Below, piece after piece: positions 33,751-42,653 of a stretch of DNA of 64,000 nucleotides. A program made the position numbers and the translations under genes. Positions within the stretch are counted from its first letter, which is position 1. Each line of letters begins with the position of its first letter. The DNA lies in contig CAJORF010000130.1 of the NCBI GenBank assembly GCA_905236985.1, forward strand, positions 1 to 64,000, in the 5' to 3' direction. The notes beneath the pieces were generated by a model. It searched no databases. It was not told where the DNA came from and saw only the letters and a list, made by a program, of their open reading frames with translations. Source of the DNA: an uncultured Bacteroidaceae bacterium. GTDB taxonomy: Bacteria; Bacteroidota; Bacteroidia; Bacteroidales; Bacteroidaceae.

Positions 33751-36219
33751 ATGATGAAGAAACTTATACTTATTTTACTTTGCATGCTGAATTTTGTTGA
33801 AGCGTCAGCACAAAATCTTCTCATGAAAGTTGAGATTGCCGATGATGGAGTGGAGGCCATAGCTGAGGATGGAACTACTATTCCTCTGAAAGGTATTATA
33901 ACTTTACCCCGTACAGCATTCAAGTCCATATTTTTTGAATATGAACCCTTGCCTGCTGCATTAGAACCTGTAGATCTTGGTCTTGAATCGGGCATTCTTT
34001 GGGCTTCCATCAATTATGGTGCCAAACAGCCTGAAGAAATTGGAGATCTGGTACCATGGAGTTCGACAGACATTGTCATTAAGAATTGGAAGGAACCGTA
34101 TGAAGGATCCAACTGGCGTATGCCGACACTGGAGGAGATCAATGAATTATGTAAATGTGACTGGAATTTTGAGACCTTGAATGGTGTTGAGGGTTTTAGA
34201 GTCACTGGAAAAGACCCCACGAAATCAATTTTCCTTCCCATGACAGGATATGTCAACACAGAAACTGGAAATAAACACAGTTTGAATCAGGGATTCTATT
34301 GGTCTTCAACGTCTTATGATAATCAAGAAGCAAGGTTTATGAAATTGGATCAAAATGAGCCAGCTGGTATGCCTACTCATGAAAAGAAGACATTCCTACT
34401 TGCTATTCGTCCAGTATGGGGAGACCCTGCCATAGCTTGGAGCCTTAAAATCAACAATGTAACAGATATTACTCCGAATAGTGCATATATTGATTTGACT
34501 ATGACAATTGACCAATCAAATATGTTAGGTGAGTATGGTGTGCAATATAGCACAGACGGTGAGATATGGCATACAGTTAAAGCTGCAGGTACCGATGTTT
34601 ATATAGCGGGGCTTTCTGCCGGTACTACATATTATTATCGTGGCTACGCCGTAGTCGGTGGCAAGACTTTTTATAAACCTGATTCTAATTATGACACATT
34701 TACAACTCCCGAATATACATTAGCATTAAATGATGTCAGCGCTGAAGCAGCATCAAAATCAGCAAAGATTACATTAACCCTTGCAAGCAATGCGATGTCG
34801 GAGGTGAAATATGGAGTGAAATATGCATTGAAAGAAGAATGGAATGACGCTGCCAATTGGAAGAATGCCATGGGTATGGCTCAACTATACGGCGAAAGTC
34901 AGACAACGTACATTACCTTAGACGGACTGATGCCAGACACAACATATAATTATTTCGTTTATGCACAGGTTGGTGAATTAGAAATAAAATCTGACGTGGG
35001 ATCTTTCGATACTTCGAGCGCGTCGAAATTTAAAGTCCCCACCGATCCAGTCGATCTCGGATTGAGTGTTAAATGGGCACCTTTTAATGTCGGAGCTGAG
35101 AAGGAAACCGACTATGGAGGCTATTTTGGATGGGGTGATCCTACGGGTGAGTTGACCGAGTTCAACGCGGGAATATACGGACCTGCAGCTTGGAACCAAC
35201 ACGTCGGAGGCAATCCAGAGTTTGATATTGCCGCTGCTCAGTGGAAAGGATATTGGAGACTTCCTACTCCGGAAGAAGTAATGGAACTGCAGGCCTGTAA
35301 TCCCACTTTCACTGTCGTGAATGGTGTAAAGGGTTATCGGTTCACTGGAAAAAACAACAACACGATCTTCTTCCCCCTTGCAGGTATTCGCGAAGGAGAC
35401 CAATATAAGAGTATAGATTCATTCGCCTTTATATGGACAGACTCTGTGACAAGGCAAAGAGAGGGCGTGTGTTTCCAATTGTTACCTTCCAGTAAGAAAC
35501 TTACTCCATCGACCAGCCACAAGGCACATGGCATGAGTATTCGTCCAGTTTGGGATGATGGAACACGTCCTGAACCTGAACCTGAGCCTGAACCAGAACC
35601 GGATCTGTCCAACGAGATCGTTCCGGGTTCTGAAAATGACACTCGTACTGGTATTATCCCGCAAGACGGTGTAGATATGGGTACAGGTGTGAAATGGGCA
35701 AGGTGGAATGTTGGTGCTACAAGGAAAACTGGCGACGTAGGTGGTTACTATGCATGGGGTGACACCATACAACGAGCTAACTACTCCTATGATGACTATC
35801 TTTCACCGTATAAGGATCAAGTATTCACCGGAGCTTTTACTATCAGCAGCGAACAGGATGTTGCAACCAGATTGTGGGGTGCTGATTGGCGTATGCCCAC
35901 GGAGAACGATTTCTACAAATTAATAAATAATTGCGAAATCGAATGGCAGTCAAAGGACGGCCTGAATGGCTATGTGTTCACCAGCCGAATTACAGGAGAG
36001 AATATCTTTTTCCCAGCCTGCGGTTACAAGATAGGTTCGGATGTCTCAACAAAAGGCCAGGAAGGTAGTTACTGGACTAGTTCATATTGGATGTCTGCGG
36101 ATCCCGATAAGAAAAAGAGCTGGGCCACTATTTTCTATTTCTATACAAGGACGATCACACCTCAATTAAACGGGTTAGAGCGTCATTGGGGACTTCCAGT
36201 ACGTGCGGTTAAACCATAA
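33751..36219 (+). CDS. Secreted protein with three FISUMP-type repeats and Fn3-like spacers
   Basis: An 822-residue protein with signal peptide (KLILILLCMLNFVEASAQ). Three copies of a domain with VDLGL..W...N.GA..(GD/GGY), W.(R/L)PT.EE..EL, GFR.TG and IF.P..G occupy residues about 70-230, 430-605 and 635-822, as in FISUMP (Fibrobacter succinogenes major paralogous) domains. Two Fn3-like beta-sandwiches (AYIDLTMTIDQSN..., SAKITLTLASN...) lie between the first and second. A (Pro-Glu)n linker of about residues 608-620 precedes the third. FISUMP function is unknown; here it is probably a surface structural or adhesive protein. ATG codons at 33751 and 33754 are both possible starts. Confidence 0.78.
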   Translation: MMKKLILILLCMLNFVEASAQNLLMKVEIADDGVEAIAEDGTTIPLKGIITLPRTAFKSIFFEYEPLPAALEPVDLGLESGILWASINYGAKQPEEIGDLVPWSSTDIVIKNWKEPYEGSNWRMPTLEEINELCKCDWNFETLNGVEGFRVTGKDPTKSIFLPMTGYVNTETGNKHSLNQGFYWSSTSYDNQEARFMKLDQNEPAGMPTHEKKTFLLAIRPVWGDPAIAWSLKINNVTDITPNSAYIDLTMTIDQSNMLGEYGVQYSTDGEIWHTVKAAGTDVYIAGLSAGTTYYYRGYAVVGGKTFYKPDSNYDTFTTPEYTLALNDVSAEAASKSAKITLTLASNAMSEVKYGVKYALKEEWNDAANWKNAMGMAQLYGESQTTYITLDGLMPDTTYNYFVYAQVGELEIKSDVGSFDTSSASKFKVPTDPVDLGLSVKWAPFNVGAEKETDYGGYFGWGDPTGELTEFNAGIYGPAAWNQHVGGNPEFDIAAAQWKGYWRLPTPEEVMELQACNPTFTVVNGVKGYRFTGKNNNTIFFPLAGIREGDQYKSIDSFAFIWTDSVTRQREGVCFQLLPSSKKLTPSTSHKAHGMSIRPVWDDGTRPEPEPEPEPEPDLSNEIVPGSENDTRTGIIPQDGVDMGTGVKWARWNVGATRKTGDVGGYYAWGDTIQRANYSYDDYLSPYKDQVFTGAFTISSEQDVATRLWGADWRMPTENDFYKLINNCEIEWQSKDGLNGYVFTSRITGENIFFPACGYKIGSDVSTKGQEGSYWTSSYWMSADPDKKKSWATIFYFYTRTITPQLNGLERHWGLPVRAVKP

Positions 36220-36261
36220 AAATGCAGCTTTTCCCAATTAAATTTCAATATATTACTTATT

Positions 36262-37752
36262 ATGAAACAAAAGCTTTTTTTAACTATTTTATGCACGCTA
36301 ATGTTAGCTGCTAGCTGTGGAGGTGGTGGTACAGATGTAATAGAGCCCACCCCACAACCAGAACCTACTACTCCTGAACCGACACCGACCGTTGTTGTAT
36401 CATTTGTCCCTTATTTAGATGCACCGACGCGTGCCACTGATACTTCATTTGACATAAATGATCGCGTCGGCGTGTTCGCTGTTGAGTCGTCAGGCTCGGA
36501 CAACCGCGCCATCATTGCAGACCATGGCAACTATGCGGATAATGTTCAGTATCAGTACGATGGAAGTCGTTTCAACCGGGTTAATACTGGCATTGAGATT
36601 CCACAGGATGGAAAACTATATTACACTGCCATCTATCCTTATGTTAGTAATGCTTCCAATTCCTTCACTTTTGGTGTTAATGGCGACCAACGAACGCCGG
36701 AAGCTTACACGAGTAGTGACCTATGTACGGCTAGTACTAATGCCACCTCTGAAAAGCTCGTAGATTTGCGCTTCAGTCATCGCTTGAGCAAGATTGTCAT
36801 CAATCTAACGGGTGATGGATGGAACAGCAGTGACATTCAGGTGAAGGTGAAAAACGTGCATACGAGTGCCAATGTCAACCTGAACAACCTGACCTTTACA
36901 GCGATTGGCTCGACCAAAGACGTCATTTGTGCGTCCAATGGAACCTTAAGCTACAAGGTCATTCTGCCTCCACAATCTGTCTCACAGAACGAAAAACTGT
37001 TCGTGATTACTATGAACGGAGCTGATTATACGGTGGAAACACAGGGTAATCTTGAGTTCCATTCCGGCAAGGCATACGAATATACAATCAATATGGATGC
37101 CAACCACGAAATCGTGGAGTTTACGGGTGACATCAATCCTTGGAATGTTGACGAGCGCATTAACGATGTCGTTCCGGAAGATATCCAGGAGAAAATCTCA
37201 CCTTACATCCCCATCTATCGTGGAAATACACCTCCCAACATAGAGGGTACCATATTTGTGGATCCATTCCAGGCTGTTTACTGCGAAGACTATGGCAATG
37301 GTGGATATGCTCCAGGTGCAATTGTCAACAGCACATATATTCGCTTCAGCAACCAAAATAGCATCTACAATACGTTGGATATCGACCAGACGAACGCTTC
37401 AGGTACCGATACAAGCACAGGTACAGGAGCGTTTATCAGCGGTTCTGGGAATAATTTCAGCGCGTTTTTCAATACTATTGGTCAGACGAACGGTATCAGT
37501 ACGAAGACTGCGCTCGTCATTTCGGGTACCAAAGCCTCTGGTGGTATTGTCAATCTGAAATATGCCTTCATCATGGTGGAGAAGGGTAGCGACCCCAATA
37601 AAACTTTGATGGAAGAAGGTATCTTCCGCGTGTTTGAAGATCAGGACGGTATGTCTGAATATACCTCATGGCCCCGTTCAAATGCTCCTGCGCGGCAGAA
37701 TTCGACCAGCAGTCAATTTACCAAAGGGTCTGTATTTAGTATTGTTAAGTGA
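36262..37752 (+). CDS. Fimbrillin-family lipoprotein
   Basis: A 496-residue lipoprotein (MLAASCGGGG, Cys about residue 20) with a Pro/Glu/Thr-rich stalk. The fimbrillin (Mfa-like) N-terminal domain is recognised by PTRATDTSFDINDRVGVFA, the YYTAIYPYV core and LRFSHRLSKIVINLT. The C-terminal ~200 residues (IPIYRGNTPPNIEGTIF... onward) are beta-rich and unassigned. Such proteins are exported as lipoproteins and assembled into type V pili after Arg-specific trimming. It is followed immediately by a second fimbrillin, so it may be a shaft or anchor subunit. Confidence 0.85.
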   Translation: MKQKLFLTILCTLMLAASCGGGGTDVIEPTPQPEPTTPEPTPTVVVSFVPYLDAPTRATDTSFDINDRVGVFAVESSGSDNRAIIADHGNYADNVQYQYDGSRFNRVNTGIEIPQDGKLYYTAIYPYVSNASNSFTFGVNGDQRTPEAYTSSDLCTASTNATSEKLVDLRFSHRLSKIVINLTGDGWNSSDIQVKVKNVHTSANVNLNNLTFTAIGSTKDVICASNGTLSYKVILPPQSVSQNEKLFVITMNGADYTVETQGNLEFHSGKAYEYTINMDANHEIVEFTGDINPWNVDERINDVVPEDIQEKISPYIPIYRGNTPPNIEGTIFVDPFQAVYCEDYGNGGYAPGAIVNSTYIRFSNQNSIYNTLDIDQTNASGTDTSTGTGAFISGSGNNFSAFFNTIGQTNGISTKTALVISGTKASGGIVNLKYAFIMVEKGSDPNKTLMEEGIFRVFEDQDGMSEYTSWPRSNAPARQNSTSSQFTKGSVFSIVK

Positions 37753-37754
37753 TT

Positions 37755-39659
37755 ATGAGAAAGTATCAGACAGCTCTTGCTACAGTGATGGTACTTCTCA
37801 TGATCACTGTAGCATGTACAAGCGAAGAACAGGAACCCGGTACAGGCAATGACGGGGTTGTGGCCTTTACGGTCAAATCCTCTAATCCGACCCGTGCCAG
37901 CGATACTCAATTTGACACAGGCGATGCCATTGGCGTGTTTGCTTCCATGGAGGAGAATGGCCGGCTAGCGTCCAGGGGCAACTATGCTGACAACGTGAAG
38001 TATGTCTACAGCTCGAATCGTTTTATCAATGCAGGAGCTGGAATACCGCTTGCTACGGATATCGGACATGAAGTGAGCTACTATGCTGTTTATCCGTTCA
38101 TGTCCTCTGCATCATCTTCTTTCACCTTCACGGTCAATGAGGACCAAAGCACGTATGACAAGTATACGAAGAGCGATCTGTGCATGGCAACTACTACGAC
38201 CTCTCCGTCTGAAGCCATTGTGCCCTTGAAGTTCGACCATATGCTCAGTCGAGTCATGATTGATGCAAGTTTGGCCGGATTGGTTGCCGGAAATTACAGA
38301 ATAGAACTGTTGGCGTATGACAATAGTGTGACTGTGAATATGCAGGAACAGTCTGTTACAACCCAAACTGGTACTACGGCTACGCACATTAAAATGTGCG
38401 AAGATGGCACGAACCATTTCAAGGCTATCTTGCCACCGCAGTACCTTCGTGTTTCGAATGTCGTGGCCATCCTCTACATCGGTCTTAATCCTGCTATTTC
38501 CGTTATGGTGAAGCAGGATATCGAGTTGGTTTCGGGTACATCCGTAGAGCTACGCCTATTGCGCAATAGCAGCGGTAACTACTATCTCGACTATGGCGGC
38601 ACAGGCGACTCCAGTATTCCCAAGGATCCTGAAGTTGACGATACTCCGGATGTGGTTAATCCTAATATCAATATACCCAATGTGCAGTATATCTGCGAAA
38701 TCTCGGGCAATGATGTAATCTGCCGTCTTGACATGACTGGCATTCAGCATCCCGAGACACTTGAATGGCTGCGTCTTTATGGCACAAATAACCCAGAACA
38801 GAACATCTGGATTTCCTTAGATGGTAAGCCCAAAGGCTTCTCTATCTATAATAATGCAGACGAGAACGGAGGCAACGACATCAAGACCGATATCGTTTTT
38901 ATTGTAGACAACTCCGGTAGTATGTCAGAAGAGGCCAATGCGGTGGCGCGTGATATCATCTCATGGTCACAACAGCTGGTATCATCTGGACTTAATGTAC
39001 GTTTTGCATGTGTGGGCTATTCTGTGAGCGGTACAATCAATGGAGCCACTGACTTTACTGATGCCAGTGGTCTGAGCACATACCTCAATCGTTCCGTCGG
39101 AACCTCCAGAACAGTCGGTTTCTATGGTAGCAATGCTTCTGCGTTGTCTTCTGCTGCTTCGTCCTATCGTGTCAGCGATGAGTGTGGTGCAATGGCTATT
39201 CGTTATGCAGATGCCAATCTCACGTTCAGAAGCGGGGCTAATAGGATTTATGTGAATTTCACCGACGAGCCTAATCAACCAGCAGGAAAGCAAGGATTCT
39301 CGGTTGAGTTTTTCAAGAGCCAAAGTAACTGGGGCACAACTCAAGGGACTGTACATACTGTCTATAGTGATACCTATACCACTTTCGCAGAATCATTGTA
39401 TTACAAGGAGTTTCCTTGGAAGATATCAGACTATACTGGTGGTACGAAGTTCTTTACAAACAGCAGTTTTTCAGGTGTCAATCTGTCAAGTCTTCCTGTG
39501 ACTGGGGCGATGCAGCACTCCTATGTTATTCGATTCAAGAATATTGCCTATATGGTAGGAGACGGTCAGCAGCATCTTTTAACCATCGTCGTCTATTCCC
39601 GTGATGGAAAAGTCAGGGGTACACGTACATATTATGTCACCTTCGTATTAGGATCATAA
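37755..39659 (+). CDS. Fimbrillin-family lipoprotein with VWA domain (candidate pilus tip adhesin)
   Basis: About 634 residues; lipoprotein signal MRKYQTALATVMVLLMITVACT. The ATG at 37755 is preferred to a GTG two codons earlier that overlaps the previous stop. The N-terminal fimbrillin domain has TRASDTQFDTGDAIGVFA, YYAVYPFMS and LKFDHMLSRVMID. A von Willebrand factor A domain starts near residue 375, with the MIDAS motif DIVFIVDNSGSMS and downstream Thr/Asp positions (VNFTDEPNQP). A fimbrillin-VWA architecture is known for the minor adhesin Mfa5 of Porphyromonas, which sits on the pilus. The same role is inferred here. It is separated by 2 nt from the preceding fimbrillin. Confidence 0.82.
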   Translation: MRKYQTALATVMVLLMITVACTSEEQEPGTGNDGVVAFTVKSSNPTRASDTQFDTGDAIGVFASMEENGRLASRGNYADNVKYVYSSNRFINAGAGIPLATDIGHEVSYYAVYPFMSSASSSFTFTVNEDQSTYDKYTKSDLCMATTTTSPSEAIVPLKFDHMLSRVMIDASLAGLVAGNYRIELLAYDNSVTVNMQEQSVTTQTGTTATHIKMCEDGTNHFKAILPPQYLRVSNVVAILYIGLNPAISVMVKQDIELVSGTSVELRLLRNSSGNYYLDYGGTGDSSIPKDPEVDDTPDVVNPNINIPNVQYICEISGNDVICRLDMTGIQHPETLEWLRLYGTNNPEQNIWISLDGKPKGFSIYNNADENGGNDIKTDIVFIVDNSGSMSEEANAVARDIISWSQQLVSSGLNVRFACVGYSVSGTINGATDFTDASGLSTYLNRSVGTSRTVGFYGSNASALSSAASSYRVSDECGAMAIRYADANLTFRSGANRIYVNFTDEPNQPAGKQGFSVEFFKSQSNWGTTQGTVHTVYSDTYTTFAESLYYKEFPWKISDYTGGTKFFTNSSFSGVNLSSLPVTGAMQHSYVIRFKNIAYMVGDGQQHLLTIVVYSRDGKVRGTRTYYVTFVLGS

Positions 39660-39699
39660 TGAATTAAATACTTTATCTTCATTTCAAAACAAAAAAAGT

Positions 39700-40800
39700 A
39701 TGAAAAAAATGTTTTTTCTGGCAGCCATGATGTTTGCTGCCTTCACAACGGCTTCCGCACAGGAGCAGGAGCCCGAAGTTATCGCAGAGTTTCAGCCTCA
39801 CTGGTTCCTGCAGCTGCAGGGCGGTGCTGCTCACACCTTAGGTGAGGCCAAGTTCATGGATCTGATCAGCCCGACGGCTCAGCTGGCTGTAGGCTATCAG
39901 TTCAACCCGGTCCTCGGCTTGCGCCTGCAGGGTAGCGGCTGGGAGTCCAAGGGCGGTTGGGTTAACTACGATAATTACAAGTGGAACTACGTCAGCGCCG
40001 GCCTCGATCTGAAGATCAACTTGATTAATCTTTTCGGCGGCTGGAAACCCAAGCGCGTATTCGGCATGAACCTGATTGTCGGCGGTGCTGCCAACATCGG
40101 CTGGAACAACGGTGAAGCCAATGCTATCAATGCTGACATCTTGAAGAACCACCCGAATGGTGATTTCAAGATGGAATACCTGTGGGACGGCACCAAGGTG
40201 CGCCCCGTCGGCCGCTTCGGTCTTGACTTCGATTTCCGCTGCTCCGACCGCGTGAGCATCAACCTCGAGGGCAACGCCAACATCCTCACTGACAAGTACA
40301 ACTCCAAGAAGGCTGAGAACCCCGACTGGTACTTCAATGCCCTGCTGGGTGTGAAGATCGCCCTCGGCCCCACGGTGAAGTACACGGTTATTGAGCCGGA
40401 TCCCGTCATCATCGAGCCCGCTCCGAAACCTGAACCCAAGCCCCAACCGAAACCCGAGCCCAAGCCCATCGTCAAGAAGCCTGAGATGAAGACCGAGATC
40501 TTCTATCCCATCCGCGAGGTGGTCGCAACGGGTAGCGAGGCTGCCAAGCTGCAGAACCTCATCTCCTTCCTGAAGGAGAATCCCGACACAAAGGTTGACG
40601 TGAAGAGCTACGCCGACGCTGGCACTGGTAATCCGAAGATCAACCAGATGTACGCTCAGAAGCGTGCCGACAATGTCAAGAAGGCCCTCATTGAGGCTGG
40701 CATTGCTGAGTCCCGTATCACCGCTCAGAGCTTCGGTGACACCGTACAGCCCTACAGCGAGAATGACAAGAACCGCGTCAGCATTGCTATCGCGAAGTAA
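39700..40800 (+). CDS. OmpA-family outer membrane protein, right paralogue
   Basis: A 366-residue protein with the same plan as the left copy: signal (TTASAQ), beta-barrel, EPAPKPEPKPQPKPEPKP hinge and OmpA domain (VKSYADAGTGNPKINQMYAQKRADNVKKAL). Most of the barrel (FQPHWFLQLQGGA, GWKPKRVFGMNLIVGGAANIG) is identical. Differences cluster at the surface-loop positions around residues 85-95 and 140-160. It ends the right operon and is followed by the same GCCGCC terminator. It may be the outer-membrane anchor for the products of its operon. Confidence 0.93.
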   Translation: MKKMFFLAAMMFAAFTTASAQEQEPEVIAEFQPHWFLQLQGGAAHTLGEAKFMDLISPTAQLAVGYQFNPVLGLRLQGSGWESKGGWVNYDNYKWNYVSAGLDLKINLINLFGGWKPKRVFGMNLIVGGAANIGWNNGEANAINADILKNHPNGDFKMEYLWDGTKVRPVGRFGLDFDFRCSDRVSINLEGNANILTDKYNSKKAENPDWYFNALLGVKIALGPTVKYTVIEPDPVIIEPAPKPEPKPQPKPEPKPIVKKPEMKTEIFYPIREVVATGSEAAKLQNLISFLKENPDTKVDVKSYADAGTGNPKINQMYAQKRADNVKKALIEAGIAESRITAQSFGDTVQPYSENDKNRVSIAIAK

Positions 40801-40818
40801 TTGAAAAATGAAAAAATG

Positions 40819-40848
40819 AAAAAAGCCGCCGATTCTGGCGGCTTTTTT
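40819..40848. terminator. GCCGCC hairpin terminator after the right ompA-like gene
   Basis: Stem GCCGCC/GGCGGC with loop GATTCT, an A-run before and T6 after. It serves the ompA-like gene and, on the other strand, the convergent cdaA gene. It mirrors 15754-15784. Confidence 0.85.
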
Positions 40849-40850
40849 CA

Positions 40851-41618
40851 TTAGAAGGAGTCTTCGGTGAGGATGCGTTCGAGATCTTCGGCGGTGATGC
40901 GGAGCTGGAGGTTGCCGCGGAAGGCGACGGTGATGTTGCCGGTCTCTTCGCTGACGACGATGGCGAGGGCATCAGTCTCCTGGCTTATGCCCATGGCTGC
41001 GCGGTGGCGCAGGCCGAGCTCCTTGGGCATATTGAGGTCATGAGCCACGGGAAGAATGCAGCCAGCGGCGGTGATGCGCTTATGAGAGATAATCATACCG
41101 CCGTCGTGGAGGGGTGAGTTCTTGAAAAAGATATTCTCGATGAGGCGCTGCGAGATCTTGGCATCGATGAGCTCGCCAGAACGGATGAAGTCGTTGAGGG
41201 GCAGGGAGCGCTGCATGACGATGAGGGCACCGACGCGCTGCTTGGACAGCGACAGGCAGGCCATGACGATGGGTATGATGTCCTCGCGAGTGTGGGACTG
41301 CTTCTCCTCGCCGCTGAAGAAACGGATGGCATCGCGTACCCGTTTGTGTGTACCAAAGCCATAGAAGAACTTACGAATCTCATCCTGAAATAGGATGAGC
41401 AGGGCGATGGCTCCGACGCTGACGATGCGGTTGAGGAGGGTGCCCAGCAACCGCATCTCCAGAAATTGCGAAACGAAGATCCAGAAGACGGTGAACACCA
41501 AGACACCGAAGAAGATGTTCAGCGAGCGCGATTCCTTCATCAGCCGGTAGGCGTAATAGAGGAGGAACGCTACCAGAAGGATGTCCAGGAAATCTTTGAT
41601 GCTAAAGGAGAAGAACAT
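40851..41618 (-). CDS. cdaA: Diadenylate cyclase, CdaA type
   Basis: A 255-residue protein with three N-terminal transmembrane helices (about residues 8-26, 33-52, 62-78) and a DAC domain that makes c-di-AMP from two ATP. The nucleotide-binding RHRAAMG is at 204-210. The catalytic DGA motif appears as Asp172-Gly-Gly (LHDGGMII); the aspartate is intact but the third residue is Gly, not the usual Ala. In Bacteroidota cdaA commonly neighbours folP, as here (20 nt gap). c-di-AMP controls envelope and osmotic homeostasis. Confidence 0.93.
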   Translation of the reverse strand: MFFSFSIKDFLDILLVAFLLYYAYRLMKESRSLNIFFGVLVFTVFWIFVSQFLEMRLLGTLLNRIVSVGAIALLILFQDEIRKFFYGFGTHKRVRDAIRFFSGEEKQSHTREDIIPIVMACLSLSKQRVGALIVMQRSLPLNDFIRSGELIDAKISQRLIENIFFKNSPLHDGGMIISHKRITAAGCILPVAHDLNMPKELGLRHRAAMGISQETDALAIVVSEETGNITVAFRGNLQLRITAEDLERILTEDSF

Positions 41619-41628
41619 GAAATAGTAT

Positions 41629-41657
41629 CGTTTAACGTTTAATGTTTAACGTTTAAA
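41629..41657. repeat. GTTTAACG tandem repeat at the folP 3' end
   Basis: CGTTTAACGTTTAATGTTTAACGTTTAAA spans the cdaA-folP gap and supplies the last codons and the stop of folP (..LNVKH). A related palindromic AAAGTTTAAACTTT stretch lies at about 42587-42620, upstream of folP, so the gene is bracketed by similar repeats. Confidence 0.65.
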
Positions 41658-42547
41658 GTGTATTGCACCAAGCGGATGGATTCGACGGCGGGCAGGACAT
41701 CGTGGACGCGGAGGATATGGGCACCGGCTTGCAAGGCAAGGGTATGGAGGACCGTGGTACCGTTGAGGGCCTCGTCGGGCGTGATGCCCAGGAGACGGTA
41801 GATCATCGACTTACGGGAGAGAGCGATGAGGAAGGGGTTGTCTGGGAACAGGCAGATGAGGTCATTAAGATGATGAAGCAGTGCGTAGTTCTCCTCCAGC
41901 GTCTTGCCAAAGCCGAAGCCTGGGTCGAGGATGACATCTGCCACGCCGAGGGCATAGAGCTGAGCGAGGCGTTCGGCGAAGAAGCGTGCCACGGAGGGGA
42001 GGAAAGAGGAAGACTCGGTGGAGGAGGCGGGCAAGAACGCAGAGGAGGACGGGGAGGCGGGATCAGGAGAGGGGTTATGCATGAGGATGTAGGGCGTGCT
42101 GAGCTCGGCGACGGTGGCGAACATCGTGTCGTCAAGCTGACCGGCAGAGATATCGTTGATGATATGGATGCCGTGGTCGCGCACGCAGCGACGGGCGACG
42201 TCAGCGCGGAACGTGTCAATACTGATGAGGACGTCGGGATGGCTGGCACGAAGCGGCGCAAGTGCCGTCAAAGCGGCATCAAGGCGGCGCCATTCCTCGT
42301 CAGCCGAGACGGGTGCAGAACCGGGGCGGGTGCTGCAAGCTCCAATATCAAGGATGGCAGCTCCCTGTGCTACCATCTCCTCGGCGCGCCGGAGGAGGGA
42401 GGAGGCTCCAGCGGAAGACTCACCCGAGGCGCCAGACGCTATCGGCGTGCGGCTGCCAGCGTAGAAGGAGTCGGGCGTCACGTTGATGATGCCCATGACT
42501 TGCGGCGAGGAGAAATCTATCAGTTTACCTGCAATGTTGAGGGTCAT
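41639..42547 (-). CDS. folP: Dihydropteroate synthase with two low-complexity insertions
   Basis: About 302 residues; condenses pABA with dihydropterin pyrophosphate for folate synthesis. Core motifs are MGIINVTPDSFYAGS, DIGACSTRPG, ISIDTFRADVA, INDISAG and LDPGFGFGKT. Two Ser/Ala/Pro-rich insertions are unusual: residues 33-50 in the first pterin/pABA loop, and residues 158-184 directly after MH, where the family normally has the R-G-T-P loop. The start is taken at MTLNIAGKL because a promoter box lies 28 nt upstream; a start 13 codons earlier would precede it. It is cotranscribed with cdaA. Confidence 0.9.
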   Translation of the reverse strand: MTLNIAGKLIDFSSPQVMGIINVTPDSFYAGSRTPIASGASGESSAGASSLLRRAEEMVAQGAAILDIGACSTRPGSAPVSADEEWRRLDAALTALAPLRASHPDVLISIDTFRADVARRCVRDHGIHIINDISAGQLDDTMFATVAELSTPYILMHNPSPDPASPSSSAFLPASSTESSSFLPSVARFFAERLAQLYALGVADVILDPGFGFGKTLEENYALLHHLNDLICLFPDNPFLIALSRKSMIYRLLGITPDEALNGTTVLHTLALQAGAHILRVHDVLPAVESIRLVQYTLNVKH

Positions 42548-42574
42548 GATGAGATTAATGATGTTTTTGCGCGG

Positions 42575-42582
42575 CAAAATTA
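42575..42582 (-). promoter_or_regulatory. Promoter -7 box for folP-cdaA
   Basis: The minus strand reads TAATTTTG, an exact TAnnTTTG match, 27 nt before the folP ATG. It is divergent from the murF promoter 44 bp away. Confidence 0.65.
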
Positions 42583-42625
42583 GCAAAAAGTTTAAACTTT
42601 GAGGTTCAAACTCTAAACTTTATTG

Positions 42626-42633
42626 TAACTTTG
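42626..42633 (+). promoter_or_regulatory. Promoter -7 box for murF
   Basis: TAACTTTG matches TAnnTTTG, 20 nt before the murF ATG. The nearest TTTG upstream (42598-42601) is 24 bp away, longer than usual. Confidence 0.65.
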
Positions 42634-42653
42634 CGGCAAAATTAAGCAAAAAC

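Noticed and set aside
39838..40851. 337-codon minus-strand frame opposite the right ompA-like gene
   Set aside because: It includes the reverse translation of the Pro-Lys hinge and terminator; the plus-strand OmpA motifs are unmistakable.
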